Part shown: in pieces, positions 25,597-34,576 of the stretch
Position numbering within the stretch: position 1 is the stretch's first letter
How the letters are laid out: the number at the start of each line of letters is the position of its first letter
Assembly: GCA_030425505.1 (NCBI GenBank)
Contig: JAUIAB010000004.1
Coordinates: 82,760-146,759, forward strand
DNA length: 64,000 bases
Source of the DNA: Bacteroidia bacterium
Lineage (GTDB): Bacteria; Bacteroidota; Bacteroidia; Cytophagales; Flammeovirgaceae
Direction: 5' to 3'
Program-made: the position numbers and the translations under genes
The notes under the pieces: model-generated
Seen by the model: only the letters and a program-made list of their open reading frames with translations
Told to the model about the DNA's origin: nothing
Database searches by the model: none

Positions 25597-26178
25597 ATGC
25601 TTCATTTAAAGCTTCCAACCGATCCTCGTTGGGTTAATATAGCAGAAAAAAACATTGAAGATATTTTGGTTGACCACGCTTATTGCGAACAAAAAGCTGC
25701 TACTTCATGCATTTCCTTAATTGTACAATACCCAGAAAAGACAGAATTAGTAGACGCTCTGACTCCAGTAGTCGCTGAAGAATGGAATCATTTCGAAATG
25801 GTATTACAAAAACTCAAAGAAAGGGGCTACCACTTAGGTAGAATGCGAAAAGATGAGTATGTAAACCAACTATTTGGTCTCATGAAAAAAGGAGGCTCAA
25901 GAGATGATCAATTGATCGATAAGCTGCTCATTGGAGCATTGATAGAAGCCCGAAGTTGTGAACGATTCAAACTACTTTGGAAAGAACTAAATGATGAAGA
26001 CCTGCAACAGTTTTATTACGATCTAATGGTCTCTGAAGCTGGTCACTATACTAATTTTATTGAGCTAGCCAGATCATACGCACCAAGAGAAAAAGTAGAC
26101 CAACGTTGGCAAGAATTACTAAAGGGAGAAGCTGAGATTATCAATAATCTTGAGGTAAGAGGAGATCGAATACATTAA
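25597..26178 (+). CDS. miaE: tRNA-(ms2io6A) hydroxylase
   Basis: A 193-residue ferritin-like di-iron enzyme. The metal ligands are visible as a series: DHAYCEQKAATS, VAEEWNHFEMVL, LIEARSCERFKLLW and VSEAGHYTNFIELA. These match the four-helix core of MiaE. The enzyme hydroxylates the isopentenyl chain of ms2i6A37 in tRNA using O2. It acts after MiaB, whose gene is in the same window at 12911. The leader holds an imperfect inverted repeat (TACCTTT...AAAGGTA) ending 3 bp before the ATG. Confidence 0.85.
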   Translation: MLHLKLPTDPRWVNIAEKNIEDILVDHAYCEQKAATSCISLIVQYPEKTELVDALTPVVAEEWNHFEMVLQKLKERGYHLGRMRKDEYVNQLFGLMKKGGSRDDQLIDKLLIGALIEARSCERFKLLWKELNDEDLQQFYYDLMVSEAGHYTNFIELARSYAPREKVDQRWQELLKGEAEIINNLEVRGDRIH

Positions 26179-26297
26179 CTCGAACAATTCAAGACTTATT
26201 CATAACAAGCTAATTACTTAACACAAAATGAACGACTTCCGTATGAATAATGCTGAACTAGTCTCAAATAACAGACCTCAAACTAAAATATGATTTC

Positions 26298-26318
26298 TTA
26301 GGCTACTCTATAGCCTAA
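26298..26318. other. Perfect hairpin in the miaE-fadD gap
   Basis: TTAGGCTA-CTCTA-TAGCCTAA forms an 8-bp stem in the 309-bp gap between miaE and fadD. No T tract follows on either strand, so it is not a standard terminator. The rest of the gap is AT-rich, with stop codons in all frames and no further feature that I can support. Confidence 0.35.
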
Positions 26319-26487
26319 AAACACCATAAATGAGGATAGATAAACATGTAGATAACCAAAAACAATTCTTAGAACCCTAACTGAGTTTCTCTCCATCTTT
26401 TGAGTTTTTTTTCCTATTTTGCTGACTACATTGAGCTTTAACTCGTAATCTCTAATTATAAATCTTGGTAAGCAAAACTTTAATAGT

Positions 26488-28161
26488 ATGAATGAATTTC
26501 CCTGGCTAAAGAACTATCCTACTGATGTTAATTCAAAAATTGATTTGAATAAATACTCCTCTTTGGTTCATCTTTTAGAAGATAGCTTTGCAAAATATGC
26601 AGAATTGGATGCTTTTCTCTGCATGGGTAGGTCATTCACCTACAAGGAAATAGATACTCTATCTGGAGAGTTTGCTGCCTATTTGCAAAACTTCACTTCA
26701 TTAAAGCCTGGGGATAGGATTGCTATTCAGATGCCAAACCTATTGCAGTATCCTGTAGTAATGTTTGGTGCTCTAAGGGCAGGACTAATTGTCGTCAATA
26801 CCAACCCTCTATACACTGAGAGAGAAATGAAGCATCAGTTTAAAGATGCAGGGGTAAAAGCAATTATTATATTGGAAAACTTTGCTTCTAAGCTCGAAAA
26901 AATTCTGGATGAAACTTCTATTCAATATGTTTTTACTACCAAGATTGGTGATTTCTTAGGCTTTCTCAAAAAGCCTATTGTCAACTTTGTGGTAAAGGTG
27001 ATTAAGAAAATGGTACCTTCATTTTCTTTACCGAATAGCATATCTATTAATAATGCTCTAAAAATTGCCAAAGGCAAAACTTTTGAAAAGGTTGATACTA
27101 CCCATAGTGATATTGCTTTTTTACAGTATACTGGAGGCACTACTGGACTATCTAAAGGCGCTGTTCTAACCCATAAAAATATTATTGCTAACGTTGAGCA
27201 AATAAAAGCCTGGATGGGATCTAAGCTGCAAGAAAAAAAGGAAAAAGTAATAACTGCATTACCTCTTTACCATATTTTTTCTTTGACTGTCAACTGCTTT
27301 GCCATGAGTAGTATTGGGTCTTTAAATATTTTAGTAACCAACCCAAAAGATTTTGGAGGTTTTATCAAAGAGTTGAAAAAACATGATTTTTCAGTATTTA
27401 CAGGAGTTAACACCTTGTTTAATGCACTACTCAATCACCCAAAGTTTTCTTCTGTCAATTTTAACCATTTGAAAATAACAATTGCTGGAGGAATGGCTTT
27501 GCAACAAGCAGTGGCTTTAGAGTGGGAGAAAGTAACTGGCAACCCCATTTTAGAAGGATATGGTTTGACAGAAACCTCTCCTGTTTTGTGTTGCAACCCA
27601 CTGGACGGCAACCATCAATTAGGCACTATTGGAATGCCTGTACCTGATACTGAAGTTGCGATACTTGATGAACAAGGAGAACACAAACCACTTGGAGAAA
27701 GAGGAGAAGTTTGTGCTAGAGGTCCTCAAGTGATGGATGGTTACTGGGAAAAGGAAGAGGAGTCTAAACGCGTATTTTTCTCTGGTGGCTGGTTTAGAAC
27801 TGGTGATATTGGCATAATGGATGAAAACGGTTATTTCAGAATTGTTGACCGCCTTAAAGATATGATTTTAGTTTCTGGCTTCAATGTCTACCCTAATGAA
27901 ATTGAAGATGTGATTGCTAAGCATGAGAAGGTTTTAGAAGTTGCCGCTATCGGTGTACCAGATGAAAGATCGGGAGAGGTTGTTAAGCTTTTTATTGTAA
28001 AAAGAGATCAAAGCCTGACTGAAGAAGAACTTAAAGCCTTCTGTAAACAGAATTTTACAGGTTATAAAATGCCTAAGTTCATTGAGTTCAGGACAGAATT
28101 ACCTAAAACCAATGTTGGCAAGATTTTAAGAAGAAGCTTGAAAGAAGAAGTTTCTTCTTAG
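26488..28161 (+). CDS. fadD: Long-chain-fatty-acid-CoA ligase
   Basis: A 557-residue member of the ANL adenylating superfamily. The P-loop-like motif is YTGGTTGLSKGAVLTH (~residue 213), followed by EGYGLTETSP (~363) and GWFRTGDIG (~433). The hinge reads DRLKDMILVSGFNVYPNEIE and the C-terminal catalytic lysine is in KTNVGKILRRSL. It activates fatty acids to acyl-CoA with ATP. Length and order fit FadD. It stands alone, with miaE upstream and the convergent queA 45 bp downstream. Confidence 0.9.
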   Translation: MNEFPWLKNYPTDVNSKIDLNKYSSLVHLLEDSFAKYAELDAFLCMGRSFTYKEIDTLSGEFAAYLQNFTSLKPGDRIAIQMPNLLQYPVVMFGALRAGLIVVNTNPLYTEREMKHQFKDAGVKAIIILENFASKLEKILDETSIQYVFTTKIGDFLGFLKKPIVNFVVKVIKKMVPSFSLPNSISINNALKIAKGKTFEKVDTTHSDIAFLQYTGGTTGLSKGAVLTHKNIIANVEQIKAWMGSKLQEKKEKVITALPLYHIFSLTVNCFAMSSIGSLNILVTNPKDFGGFIKELKKHDFSVFTGVNTLFNALLNHPKFSSVNFNHLKITIAGGMALQQAVALEWEKVTGNPILEGYGLTETSPVLCCNPLDGNHQLGTIGMPVPDTEVAILDEQGEHKPLGERGEVCARGPQVMDGYWEKEEESKRVFFSGGWFRTGDIGIMDENGYFRIVDRLKDMILVSGFNVYPNEIEDVIAKHEKVLEVAAIGVPDERSGEVVKLFIVKRDQSLTEEELKAFCKQNFTGYKMPKFIEFRTELPKTNVGKILRRSLKEEVSS

Positions 28162-28206
28162 CGGTATTCAGAAAAAAGAGATTTGCTATTAAAAAATGGC
28201 TTTATA

Positions 28207-29259
28207 TCAAATTATCAACATTGCATCCCCGTAACTTAGAAAGCGGTATTCTTCTTTTATTGCTGTTTGGTATGCTTCCATAATCAGGTCATACCCCCCA
28301 AAGGCTGCTGCACTCATCAGAAGTGTAGATTGTGGTTGATGAAAGTTTGTTACGAGTGCATTACAAATCCTACACTCATAAGGTGGAAAGATAAATTTGT
28401 CTGTCCATCCACTATTTTCTTTTAACCTACCTGAAGCAGAAACAGAGGCTTCGAGCGCTCTAAGTGTTGTTACACCTATAGCACAAACTTTTCTTTTATT
28501 ATCGATTGTTTTGTTGATCAGATCTGTTGTCTCACCTGGGATCATAAAGCTTTCAGAGTCCATCTTATGCTTGGTAAGATCTTCTACATCTACAGATCTA
28601 AATGTTCCCAAACCAACATGAAATGTAAGGGGAGCTACATTTACTCCTTTTATTTCCATCCTTTTTAGGAGGTGCTTTGTAAAATGTAATCCTGCAGCTG
28701 GTGCTGCTACAGCACCTTTGTATTTAGCAAAAATGGTTTGGTATCTATCTGCATCAGAATCTTCTACTTCTCTTTCCAGCTCTTTCGGTATAGGCATCTC
28801 TCCTATCTGGTTGATTAGTTCATGAAGCTCCTGTGTAGTTCCATCAAAAAGAAAACGGATGGTTCTACCTCTAGAAGTTGTATTATCAATAACTTCAGCT
28901 ACTAATTCACTATCTCCAAAATATAGTTTGTTACCAACTCTTATCTTTCGAGCTGGGTCTACCAAAACATCCCACAGAAAAGCTTCTTTACTCAGTTCGC
29001 GCAGGAGAAAGACTTCTATTTTAGCTCCTGTTTTTTCTTTATTACCGTATAATCTTGCTGGAAATACTTTAGTATCATTGATTACTAAAGTGTCTTTTTC
29101 ATCAAAGTATTCTAGTATGTCTTTAAAGTTTTTGTGCTCTATCTTTCCCGTATCTTTATGCACAACCATCAAGCGCGATTGCTCTCTATCTTCAGTAGGG
29201 AATTTTGCTACTAACTTACTCGGTAAATCGAACTTGAATTCTGATAACTTTATTGCCAT
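28207..29259 (-). CDS. queA: S-adenosylmethionine:tRNA ribosyltransferase-isomerase
   Basis: A 350-residue enzyme of queuosine synthesis. It begins [20 protein letters not shown] and contains [47 protein letters not shown] and [20 protein letters not shown], all diagnostic of QueA. It transfers and isomerises the ribose of SAM onto preQ1 at tRNA position 34, giving epoxyqueuosine. No other que gene is in the window. It is divergent from the WecA-like gene across 184 bp. Confidence 0.95.
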   Translation of the reverse strand: MAIKLSEFKFDLPSKLVAKFPTEDREQSRLMVVHKDTGKIEHKNFKDILEYFDEKDTLVINDTKVFPARLYGNKEKTGAKIEVFLLRELSKEAFLWDVLVDPARKIRVGNKLYFGDSELVAEVIDNTTSRGRTIRFLFDGTTQELHELINQIGEMPIPKELEREVEDSDADRYQTIFAKYKGAVAAPAAGLHFTKHLLKRMEIKGVNVAPLTFHVGLGTFRSVDVEDLTKHKMDSESFMIPGETTDLINKTIDNKRKVCAIGVTTLRALEASVSASGRLKENSGWTDKFIFPPYECRICNALVTNFHQPQSTLLMSAAAFGGYDLIMEAYQTAIKEEYRFLSYGDAMLII

Positions 29260-29443
29260 ATTTAGTCTCTAAAAAAATGCAAATTTAGTGATTTGATTTT
29301 TATTAAACTATAGTTTATCAATATCAACTTGGTTTATTTAAAACCTATGTCTCTTGCTATAAAGTGTTTAATGTTTAACTTCGTATTGTGCAGTGATTGG
29401 CTATGAATAACAAATTAATGTGCCTTTCGTTTGACAGTTATAT

Positions 29444-30547
29444 ATGATTGTGCTACTTGTTTTTTTATCATCTGTTCTCTTAAGCTCTATGTGCATACCT
29501 GCGCTTATACGCTTTTTCAAGAAGCGAGAGATTCACGACGAACCAGATGAAAGAAAAGTCCACAGTCATAATAAGCCTTCTATGGGTGGCATAGCCATTT
29601 TTTTAGGTTTTTTCATCCCCACTCTTTTAGCAGGGATTTGGGATTTAACTTCTTCTTTTTATGCTTCTATTGTAATTTCTCTTTTTGCTATTCTGGTAAT
29701 TGGGGTTTTTGATGATCTTAAGTCTGTTAGACCTTTAGTAAAGTTAGGAGTGCAAATACCAGCAGCTTTGGCATTGTGCTATTTTGCTGATTTGAGGATT
29801 GTTTCTTTTGAGGGACTGATGGGTATTCAAGAAATCCCTCTCATTTTTAGCTATGCCATAACTGTTTTTACTGTTATTGTAATTACTAATGCTGTAAATC
29901 TTATTGACGGGCTTGACGGACTTGCTGGAACTATTACTCTCATTATTTCTATAGCTTTTGGGTCATGGTTTTTGGCAATTGGTGATATTTCTTATTCTAT
30001 TTTGTGTTTTGCTCTTTCGGGAGCAGTCATTGGTTTTCTAATTTTTAACTGGGAGCCTGCTAAAATTTTTATGGGAGATACTGGAGCTCTATTTATAGGT
30101 TTTTTTGTTGCTGCTACGTCTATTTATTTTCTGAAAAGAAATGCTGAGCTGCCTGTATCTAGTTTTTATAAATTCAACGCACCGATCACAGTAGCTTTGA
30201 GTATTATCGTTATTCCCATGTTTGATACTCTGAGAATTTTCTTTTTAAGAGCAATCAAGGGCAAATCACCTTTTTCTCCTGATCAAAATCACTTGCATCA
30301 TCTCATTATGAAGTTAGGGTTTGGTCATGCACGAACTGTTTTATTTTTAAGTCTGGCAAATATCTTTTTTATCATTATTTCTACAAGTCTGAGTTTATTT
30401 TTATCCGATAACTGGCTAGTTCCTATAGAAACTGTCCTAGCTCTTTCTTTGACTCAATTTTTGATTATTAAGAATAGGAAAGAAAATAAAATACTTGAAA
30501 AGATTAGCTCTAAAAGAGAAAAGCTGAATTTGAGCAAGGCTAGTTAG
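29444..30547 (+). CDS. MraY/WecA family polyprenyl-phosphate sugar-1-phosphate transferase
   Basis: A 367-residue membrane enzyme with about ten to eleven helices. Active-site motifs are PDERKVHSHNKPSMGGIAIF, VFDDLKSVRPLVKLG, NLIDGLDGLAG, FMGDTGALFIGF and FSPDQNHLHH. The HLHH loop and the lack of MraY-specific features point to the WecA/TagO branch, which transfers HexNAc-1-phosphate from UDP to undecaprenyl phosphate to start O-antigen or other glycan synthesis. Its 3' end overlaps the convergent DUF368 gene by 8 bp; that gene's family is tied to the same lipid carrier. Confidence 0.88.
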   Translation: MIVLLVFLSSVLLSSMCIPALIRFFKKREIHDEPDERKVHSHNKPSMGGIAIFLGFFIPTLLAGIWDLTSSFYASIVISLFAILVIGVFDDLKSVRPLVKLGVQIPAALALCYFADLRIVSFEGLMGIQEIPLIFSYAITVFTVIVITNAVNLIDGLDGLAGTITLIISIAFGSWFLAIGDISYSILCFALSGAVIGFLIFNWEPAKIFMGDTGALFIGFFVAATSIYFLKRNAELPVSSFYKFNAPITVALSIIVIPMFDTLRIFFLRAIKGKSPFSPDQNHLHHLIMKLGFGHARTVLFLSLANIFFIIISTSLSLFLSDNWLVPIETVLALSLTQFLIIKNRKENKILEKISSKREKLNLSKAS

Positions 30548-31499
30548 TTGTTTTACTTTTATTTCTTTCAGCCCACCAATCTAACCCTATTACTAACGAT
30601 ATCGCTAAAAGTGCAAAACAAATCACATAAGTTAGCTTTGATGGCTCTCCTGTAGTCTCTTCATAGCCAAATGGTGAAATATTTCTCAACTGACTTGAAT
30701 CAGCATAATTAGTGCTTGCTTTCCAGGGCCACACTTTGTTTAAAGATCCTACTAAAAAGCCTGTCATTAAAGCTAAAACCAGACTTTCATATTTTGTAAT
30801 TGCCCATTTTATTATTTTTGAGAATAAAACCAGCCCTGTTAGGCAACCCAGACCAAAGCAAAGAAAAACTTTTACATCTTCCCACACCCCCGTTGATTTA
30901 TTGGTTAGCAGTTCTTGTATTGATTTTATCGAGTTTATTACGGTTGTGTAGCTTCCCATTAAAACTAAAATAAAGCTTCCCGAAACACCTGGTAATAGCA
31001 TTGCACATATTGCGAAGCTTCCACAGAGGAAAATATATGTTAATGATAAATCTTGTCCATTAGCTGGCGTAAGTGTGGTTATCCAAAAAGAGGCGACTGA
31101 ACCAATTATCAAAACTATCCAGGTGCTAGCTTTCCAGCTCTTAATCTGCTTAGATACCAAATAGGTAGATGATGCTATTAAACCAAAAAAGAAACCCCAT
31201 ACCTGTTTATCATAGTTTTCTAATAGAAATAATATGAGTTTGGAAAAAAGCAATATGGATAGTCCGATCCCAGCTAGAAGTGGCACTATAAATTGTCCGT
31301 TAACATGATACCAGCTTTTCTTCAACCTTAGTTTAAGAAGATTTTTGAAGAAGTTAATATCCAGGTTGCTAATAGAGCTTATCAGTTTGGGATAAATGCC
31401 TGTAATGAGTGCAATTGTTCCCCCAGAAACGCCAGGGATTACATCTGCAGCTCCCATGGCTAATCCTTTTACAAAGTATAGGATTCTTTCTTTGATCAT
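30540..31499 (-). CDS. DUF368 family (PopT-type) polyprenyl-phosphate transporter
   Basis: A 319-residue protein with about eight to nine membrane helices. Two related glycine-proline motifs, GAADVIPGVSGGTIALITG near residue 16 and MLLPGVSGSFILVLMG near residue 166, mark the DUF368 fold with its inverted repeat. Work on DUF368 (PopT) and DedA (UptA) proteins showed roles in recycling undecaprenyl phosphate across the membrane. It is convergent with the WecA-like transferase gene. The 70-residue Cys-rich membrane gene ends directly before its start, with no spacer, suggesting coupling. Confidence 0.85.
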   Translation of the reverse strand: MIKERILYFVKGLAMGAADVIPGVSGGTIALITGIYPKLISSISNLDINFFKNLLKLRLKKSWYHVNGQFIVPLLAGIGLSILLFSKLILFLLENYDKQVWGFFFGLIASSTYLVSKQIKSWKASTWIVLIIGSVASFWITTLTPANGQDLSLTYIFLCGSFAICAMLLPGVSGSFILVLMGSYTTVINSIKSIQELLTNKSTGVWEDVKVFLCFGLGCLTGLVLFSKIIKWAITKYESLVLALMTGFLVGSLNKVWPWKASTNYADSSQLRNISPFGYEETTGEPSKLTYVICFALLAISLVIGLDWWAERNKSKTTN

Positions 31500-31712
31500 T
31501 TATTTTTCTTCAGCGGCAGCTTCTTCTTTTCTTTCGCACTTATCTGGCGTTTTTCCACACACACCACATACTACTCCTTCTTTGTTTAAAAAAGGACTTT
31601 GCGTAGCACAAGTGCCCTTGAACTCTCCTTTTTTGAGAAATATCAACCGCACACTCATAAGGGCAAAGAAGAGTGCTAAAAAAATTACTGCTAATATTAT
31701 TGTGGCTGTCAT
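31500..31712 (-). CDS. Small Cys-rich membrane protein (NqrM-like)
   Basis: A 70-residue protein with one N-terminal membrane helix (TATIILAVIFLALFFALMSV) and a cytoplasmic-type tail. The tail has four cysteines in KGTCATQSPFLNKEGVVCGVC and PDKC. The layout, a helix then GxC...CxxC...C, resembles the NqrM family (DUF539), which helps assemble Na+-NQR. In Bacteroidota similar proteins occur without nqr genes alongside, as here. A metal-binding role is plausible but not shown. Its stop abuts the DUF368 start codon. Confidence 0.6.
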   Translation of the reverse strand: MTATIILAVIFLALFFALMSVRLIFLKKGEFKGTCATQSPFLNKEGVVCGVCGKTPDKCERKEEAAAEEK

Positions 31713-31807
31713 TTATTCTTTTTTGTATTTCTAATGTAACTAATGAGTTGTTACTTTTATCTTACTAAGTAACATTATTGTTGTAAAAATAAATCTATTT
31801 TTTTATT

Positions 31808-31990
31808 ATGAGGTTAGTTAGAACAAAATCGGATAAGGTTGTTTTAGGTGTTTGTGGTGGTGTTGCCAAGTATTTTGGCTGGGATGCAGCCATTGTTAGA
31901 GTTATTTTTGCTGTATGTACTATAGCCGGTATTGGATCCCCTATTCTTATTTATCTTTTGATGGGTATTATTATGCCAAGTGAGTATTAA
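31808..31990 (+). CDS. PspC domain protein
   Basis: A 60-residue protein consisting only of a PspC domain: MRLVRTKSDKVVLGVCGGVA, KYFGWDAAIVRVIFAVCTIA, then IGSPILIYLLMGIIMPSEY. The GVCGGVAKYF motif and the following membrane segment are diagnostic. PspC proteins sit in the inner membrane and sense envelope stress in proteobacteria; in Bacteroidota many are stand-alone short forms. No other psp gene is near. It is divergent from the Cys-rich protein gene and convergent with the DUF3667 gene. Confidence 0.88.
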   Translation: MRLVRTKSDKVVLGVCGGVAKYFGWDAAIVRVIFAVCTIAGIGSPILIYLLMGIIMPSEY

Positions 31991-32016
31991 ATGGGCTTAT
32001 TTTTTGAGTCTATAGC

Positions 32017-32760
32017 TCAATTAATTAGAAAAGAGAATCCAAAGCCCAAAACAATATACAAAAGAACACTAAAAAAACTTACTGCTGCATATTTCAAAAA
32101 ATAAAGGCTATTTTTTTTAGCAAAAAAGGATTGTATACAGTAAAATATGTACCCTACTAAAATTAATAGTTGCACCTGATTTAGATGAAAGCCTAGGTAT
32201 TTATTTATAATCATAATAGGTATTGTGACAAAAATATAGACTCCCGCTATGTAGAAACTGATTGCTAAATATTCTGCGAAATAGTATTTTTTTCTAAAAA
32301 ACAGTTTTAACATTAATCCATTTGAAAATATTAAGGTCAGCATAATTTTGTCTATGTTATTTATCATAAACCTGGCAGCTCCTATAATTTTTCTTTGCAA
32401 ATCAGCTATTCTTGCTGAATTAACTTTTTGAATTTGGCCCTCAAGAGGATCATAATCAATAAGTTTTTTTAGTATTATGTAGATTGCTGTTAGAAGTATA
32501 AAAAATGCTATTGGCTTGTAGTATTTTTTTCTCTTCCCTGCCAAGTACTCTCTAAAAATTTTACCTGGATTTATTATTAGCCACTTTATTGTAGTTAAAA
32601 ATGGTCCTTCAAAAGAAAATGCGGCACTTAGAAAGTGGTCAAATGTTTCTTTGAATGTAATTCTATCTATGTTAGATTTTTGACCACAATGTGAGCAAAA
32701 CTTATCTATCAGTCTTTCTCCACAATTCAGGCATGTTTGGTTTTTTAGTTTAAAACTCAT
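32017..32760 (-). CDS. DUF3667 membrane protein with zinc ribbon
   Basis: A 247-residue protein. Residues 9-30 form a double CxxC zinc ribbon (CLNCGERLIDKFCSHCGQKS). The family block ITFKETFDHFLSAAFSFEGP then leads into LTTIKWLIINPGKIFREYLA and GKRKKYYKPIAFFILLTAIY. About five membrane helices follow. DUF3667 is widespread in Bacteroidota and has no known function. A copy of the ~85-bp divergent repeat starts 28 bp before its ATG. Confidence 0.85.
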   Translation of the reverse strand: MSFKLKNQTCLNCGERLIDKFCSHCGQKSNIDRITFKETFDHFLSAAFSFEGPFLTTIKWLIINPGKIFREYLAGKRKKYYKPIAFFILLTAIYIILKKLIDYDPLEGQIQKVNSARIADLQRKIIGAARFMINNIDKIMLTLIFSNGLMLKLFFRKKYYFAEYLAISFYIAGVYIFVTIPIMIINKYLGFHLNQVQLLILVGYIFYCIQSFFAKKNSLYFLKYAAVSFFSVLLYIVLGFGFSFLIN

Positions 32761-32787
32761 TTAATTAATCCCATTAGAAGTAAATTT

Positions 32788-32875
32788 ACATGATCTATGA
32801 GATAGTTTCACAAGATGTATTTGTAAGCTGCTGGTTGTCAGAAACAAATTATATATCCTTGTGAAATTAATTTAA
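32788..32875. repeat. ~85-bp divergent-intergenic repeat, copy 2 of 3
   Basis: ACATGATCTATGAGATAGTT at one end and GTGAAATTAATTTAA at the other match the ends of copies at 10194 and 44833; the centre has diverged. It lies between the DUF3667 gene and RNA copy B, upstream of the divergent coiled-coil lipoprotein gene. Confidence 0.5.
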
Positions 32876-32976
32876 AGGGTTCTAATCATAGAAGGACATA
32901 TTGCATAACTATGATTAGATCTTGTAAGTATTAGGTTTATAATGAGTTATAAATATAATCTCAATTATTCTGATTA

Positions 32977-33082
32977 GGCATGTCTGCACCCTGAGGTAAG
33001 AGGCTATGCCAAAGATCGAATGGGCTTGTGGGGTTGTTCTAGCTTTGGCAGCCGGGACGAGCCTTGCGCAAGGGTGTCCACT
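32977..33082 (+). ncRNA. Candidate structured small RNA, copy B
   Basis: This is a second GC-rich island with the same plan as 12729-12832. GCACCCT (32986-32992) pairs with AGGGTGT (33071-33077), AGGCT with AGCCT, and TGCCAAAG with CTTTGGCA. A loop contains AAGATCGAATGGGCTTGTG, and the 3' side keeps CCGGGA. It starts GCATG like copy A, and TATTCTG six bases before its 5' end parallels TATCTTG before copy A. A T-rich tract follows (CTATTTATTTTTTG). It is probably an independent transcript, not an mRNA leader. Confidence 0.6.
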
Positions 33083-33173
33083 TCTATTTATTTTTTGAAA
33101 ATTTTGAATATTCTACTTAATGTTATTGCGTAAAAATCATTATTATAGCGATCTATTTATTTACTTAAGCACT

Positions 33174-33953
33174 ATGGATATTTATCATAAATTAAAAGGT
33201 TTCGTTCTCTCTGGTCTTGGAGTTCTTTTTTTGTTTGCTTTTGCCTCTTGTAGTAATGAAAAGGAGGAACTTAAAAAATCTTTGGAAGAGGCTAGAAGTG
33301 AGCTAGAAAGTAGAGATAGTGTTAATCAGCTTCTAGCACAAAAGGTAGATGTAGTTTATGGCTTTCTAGATTCTATTAAGCTATCTGAGGATAATTTGAC
33401 TATCAGCCTGGAGAAAGGGACAAGCTATGATACTTATTTGGATAAGTTTGAGAGGGTTAAGTCTTATATTGATAATTCGAAGGAGGAAATCATCCGTATG
33501 GAAAAGTCTTTGGAAGATGCCTATTCTAAGTCTAATGTATTAAGCGGGATTGTTAAGAATCTTAGAAGGACTTTAGAAGAAAAGGAAGCGGCAATTGCAG
33601 CTCTTAATCAAAAGGTTGAAAAGTATAAGGAGGAGAATAATGCTCTGATTAAAATGGTAGATATTCAAAGGGAAGAATTACGCGCTCAAGAAGAAAAAAT
33701 CAAAGTTAAACAAAGTGAGATTGAAGATTTAGAGAAGAAAATCATTGCTTTGGTTGATAATTCGAAAAAAAAGGAGGCAGACTCCTACTTTACGCAAGCT
33801 AAAACGCTGGAAGAAATGGCACTAAGAACCAAGCTTGCCCCAAAAAAGAAACAAAAGACTTTTGAAGAAGCTTATAATCTATATAAAAAAGCGTTTGAAG
33901 CAGGTAGACTTGATGCTTATGAGAAAATGGAGAGCTTGGCTTCTAAGATTTGA
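33174..33953 (+). CDS. Coiled-coil lipoprotein
   Basis: A 259-residue protein. MDIYHKLKGFVLSGLGVLFL runs into FAFASC, a lipobox that places the lipidated Cys at about residue 26. Most of the rest is heptad-rich coiled coil (ELKKSLEEARSELESRD, then KNLRRTLEEKEAAIAALNQK). The last ~55 residues (DSYFTQAKTLEEMALRTKLA and onward) look like a TPR-type helical pair. The ATG at 33174 is preferred over one at 33120 because it gives a clean signal peptide. The HAD gene follows with an ATGA overlap. Confidence 0.75.
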   Translation: MDIYHKLKGFVLSGLGVLFLFAFASCSNEKEELKKSLEEARSELESRDSVNQLLAQKVDVVYGFLDSIKLSEDNLTISLEKGTSYDTYLDKFERVKSYIDNSKEEIIRMEKSLEDAYSKSNVLSGIVKNLRRTLEEKEAAIAALNQKVEKYKEENNALIKMVDIQREELRAQEEKIKVKQSEIEDLEKKIIALVDNSKKKEADSYFTQAKTLEEMALRTKLAPKKKQKTFEEAYNLYKKAFEAGRLDAYEKMESLASKI

Positions 33954-34576
33954 TGCTAGAAGGTATTGAAAATATCATTTTTGACCTCGGAGGTGTAATC
34001 GTTAATATTGATTATGATAAAACAATTGATGCATTTTCCCGATTATCTGGAAATATTATGCCTCAAATTTTTAATAAGTACTACCAAAGTAAGGTTTTTG
34101 CAGAATTTGAGATTGGAAGTTTTTCTGCTCAAGAGTTTCGATCTCAGGTAAAAAAGAAGTTTGGGTTTGAAGCTACTGACAAAAAGTTTGACAAGGCTTG
34201 GAGTGCTATGCTTCTTGATACTCCTCCAGAAAGGCTAGAATTACTTTTAGATTTAAAGGAGAAGAAAAGAACATTTCTTCTTAGCAATACGAATAAGATT
34301 CACATTAGGGATTATAATAAAATATTGCAAAAGGAGTTTAATCATTATCTGGAGAATTTTTTTGAAAAAGTATATCTGTCTCATCTTGTTAAGAAAAGAA
34401 AACCTGATGTCAGTATTTATAAGCAAGTGGTCTCGGAAAATAATCTTGACCCCAGAAAAACACTTTTTGTTGACGACACAGAGACCAATATCATTGGCGC
34501 TAGAAAAGCGGGGCTTCAAGCTCAGTTGATTACTAATGAGCTAACTATTAATTCTCTATTTGAAGGGTGGTATTAA
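33953..34576 (+). CDS. HAD-superfamily hydrolase (class IA)
   Basis: A 207-residue cytoplasmic phosphatase-like protein. Motif I is IIFDLGGVIVNIDYD, in which the second catalytic Asp is replaced by Gly (DLG instead of DxD), as in several epoxide-hydrolase-like and YihX-like HADs. Motif II is FLLSNTNKIH, motif III VKKRKPDVSIYKQV and motif IV LFVDDTETNIIGAR. YihX-type members dephosphorylate sugar phosphates. The start ATG overlaps the preceding stop (ATGA), and the 3' end overlaps the convergent cdaA gene by 4 bp. Confidence 0.85.
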   Translation: MLEGIENIIFDLGGVIVNIDYDKTIDAFSRLSGNIMPQIFNKYYQSKVFAEFEIGSFSAQEFRSQVKKKFGFEATDKKFDKAWSAMLLDTPPERLELLLDLKEKKRTFLLSNTNKIHIRDYNKILQKEFNHYLENFFEKVYLSHLVKKRKPDVSIYKQVVSENNLDPRKTLFVDDTETNIIGARKAGLQAQLITNELTINSLFEGWY

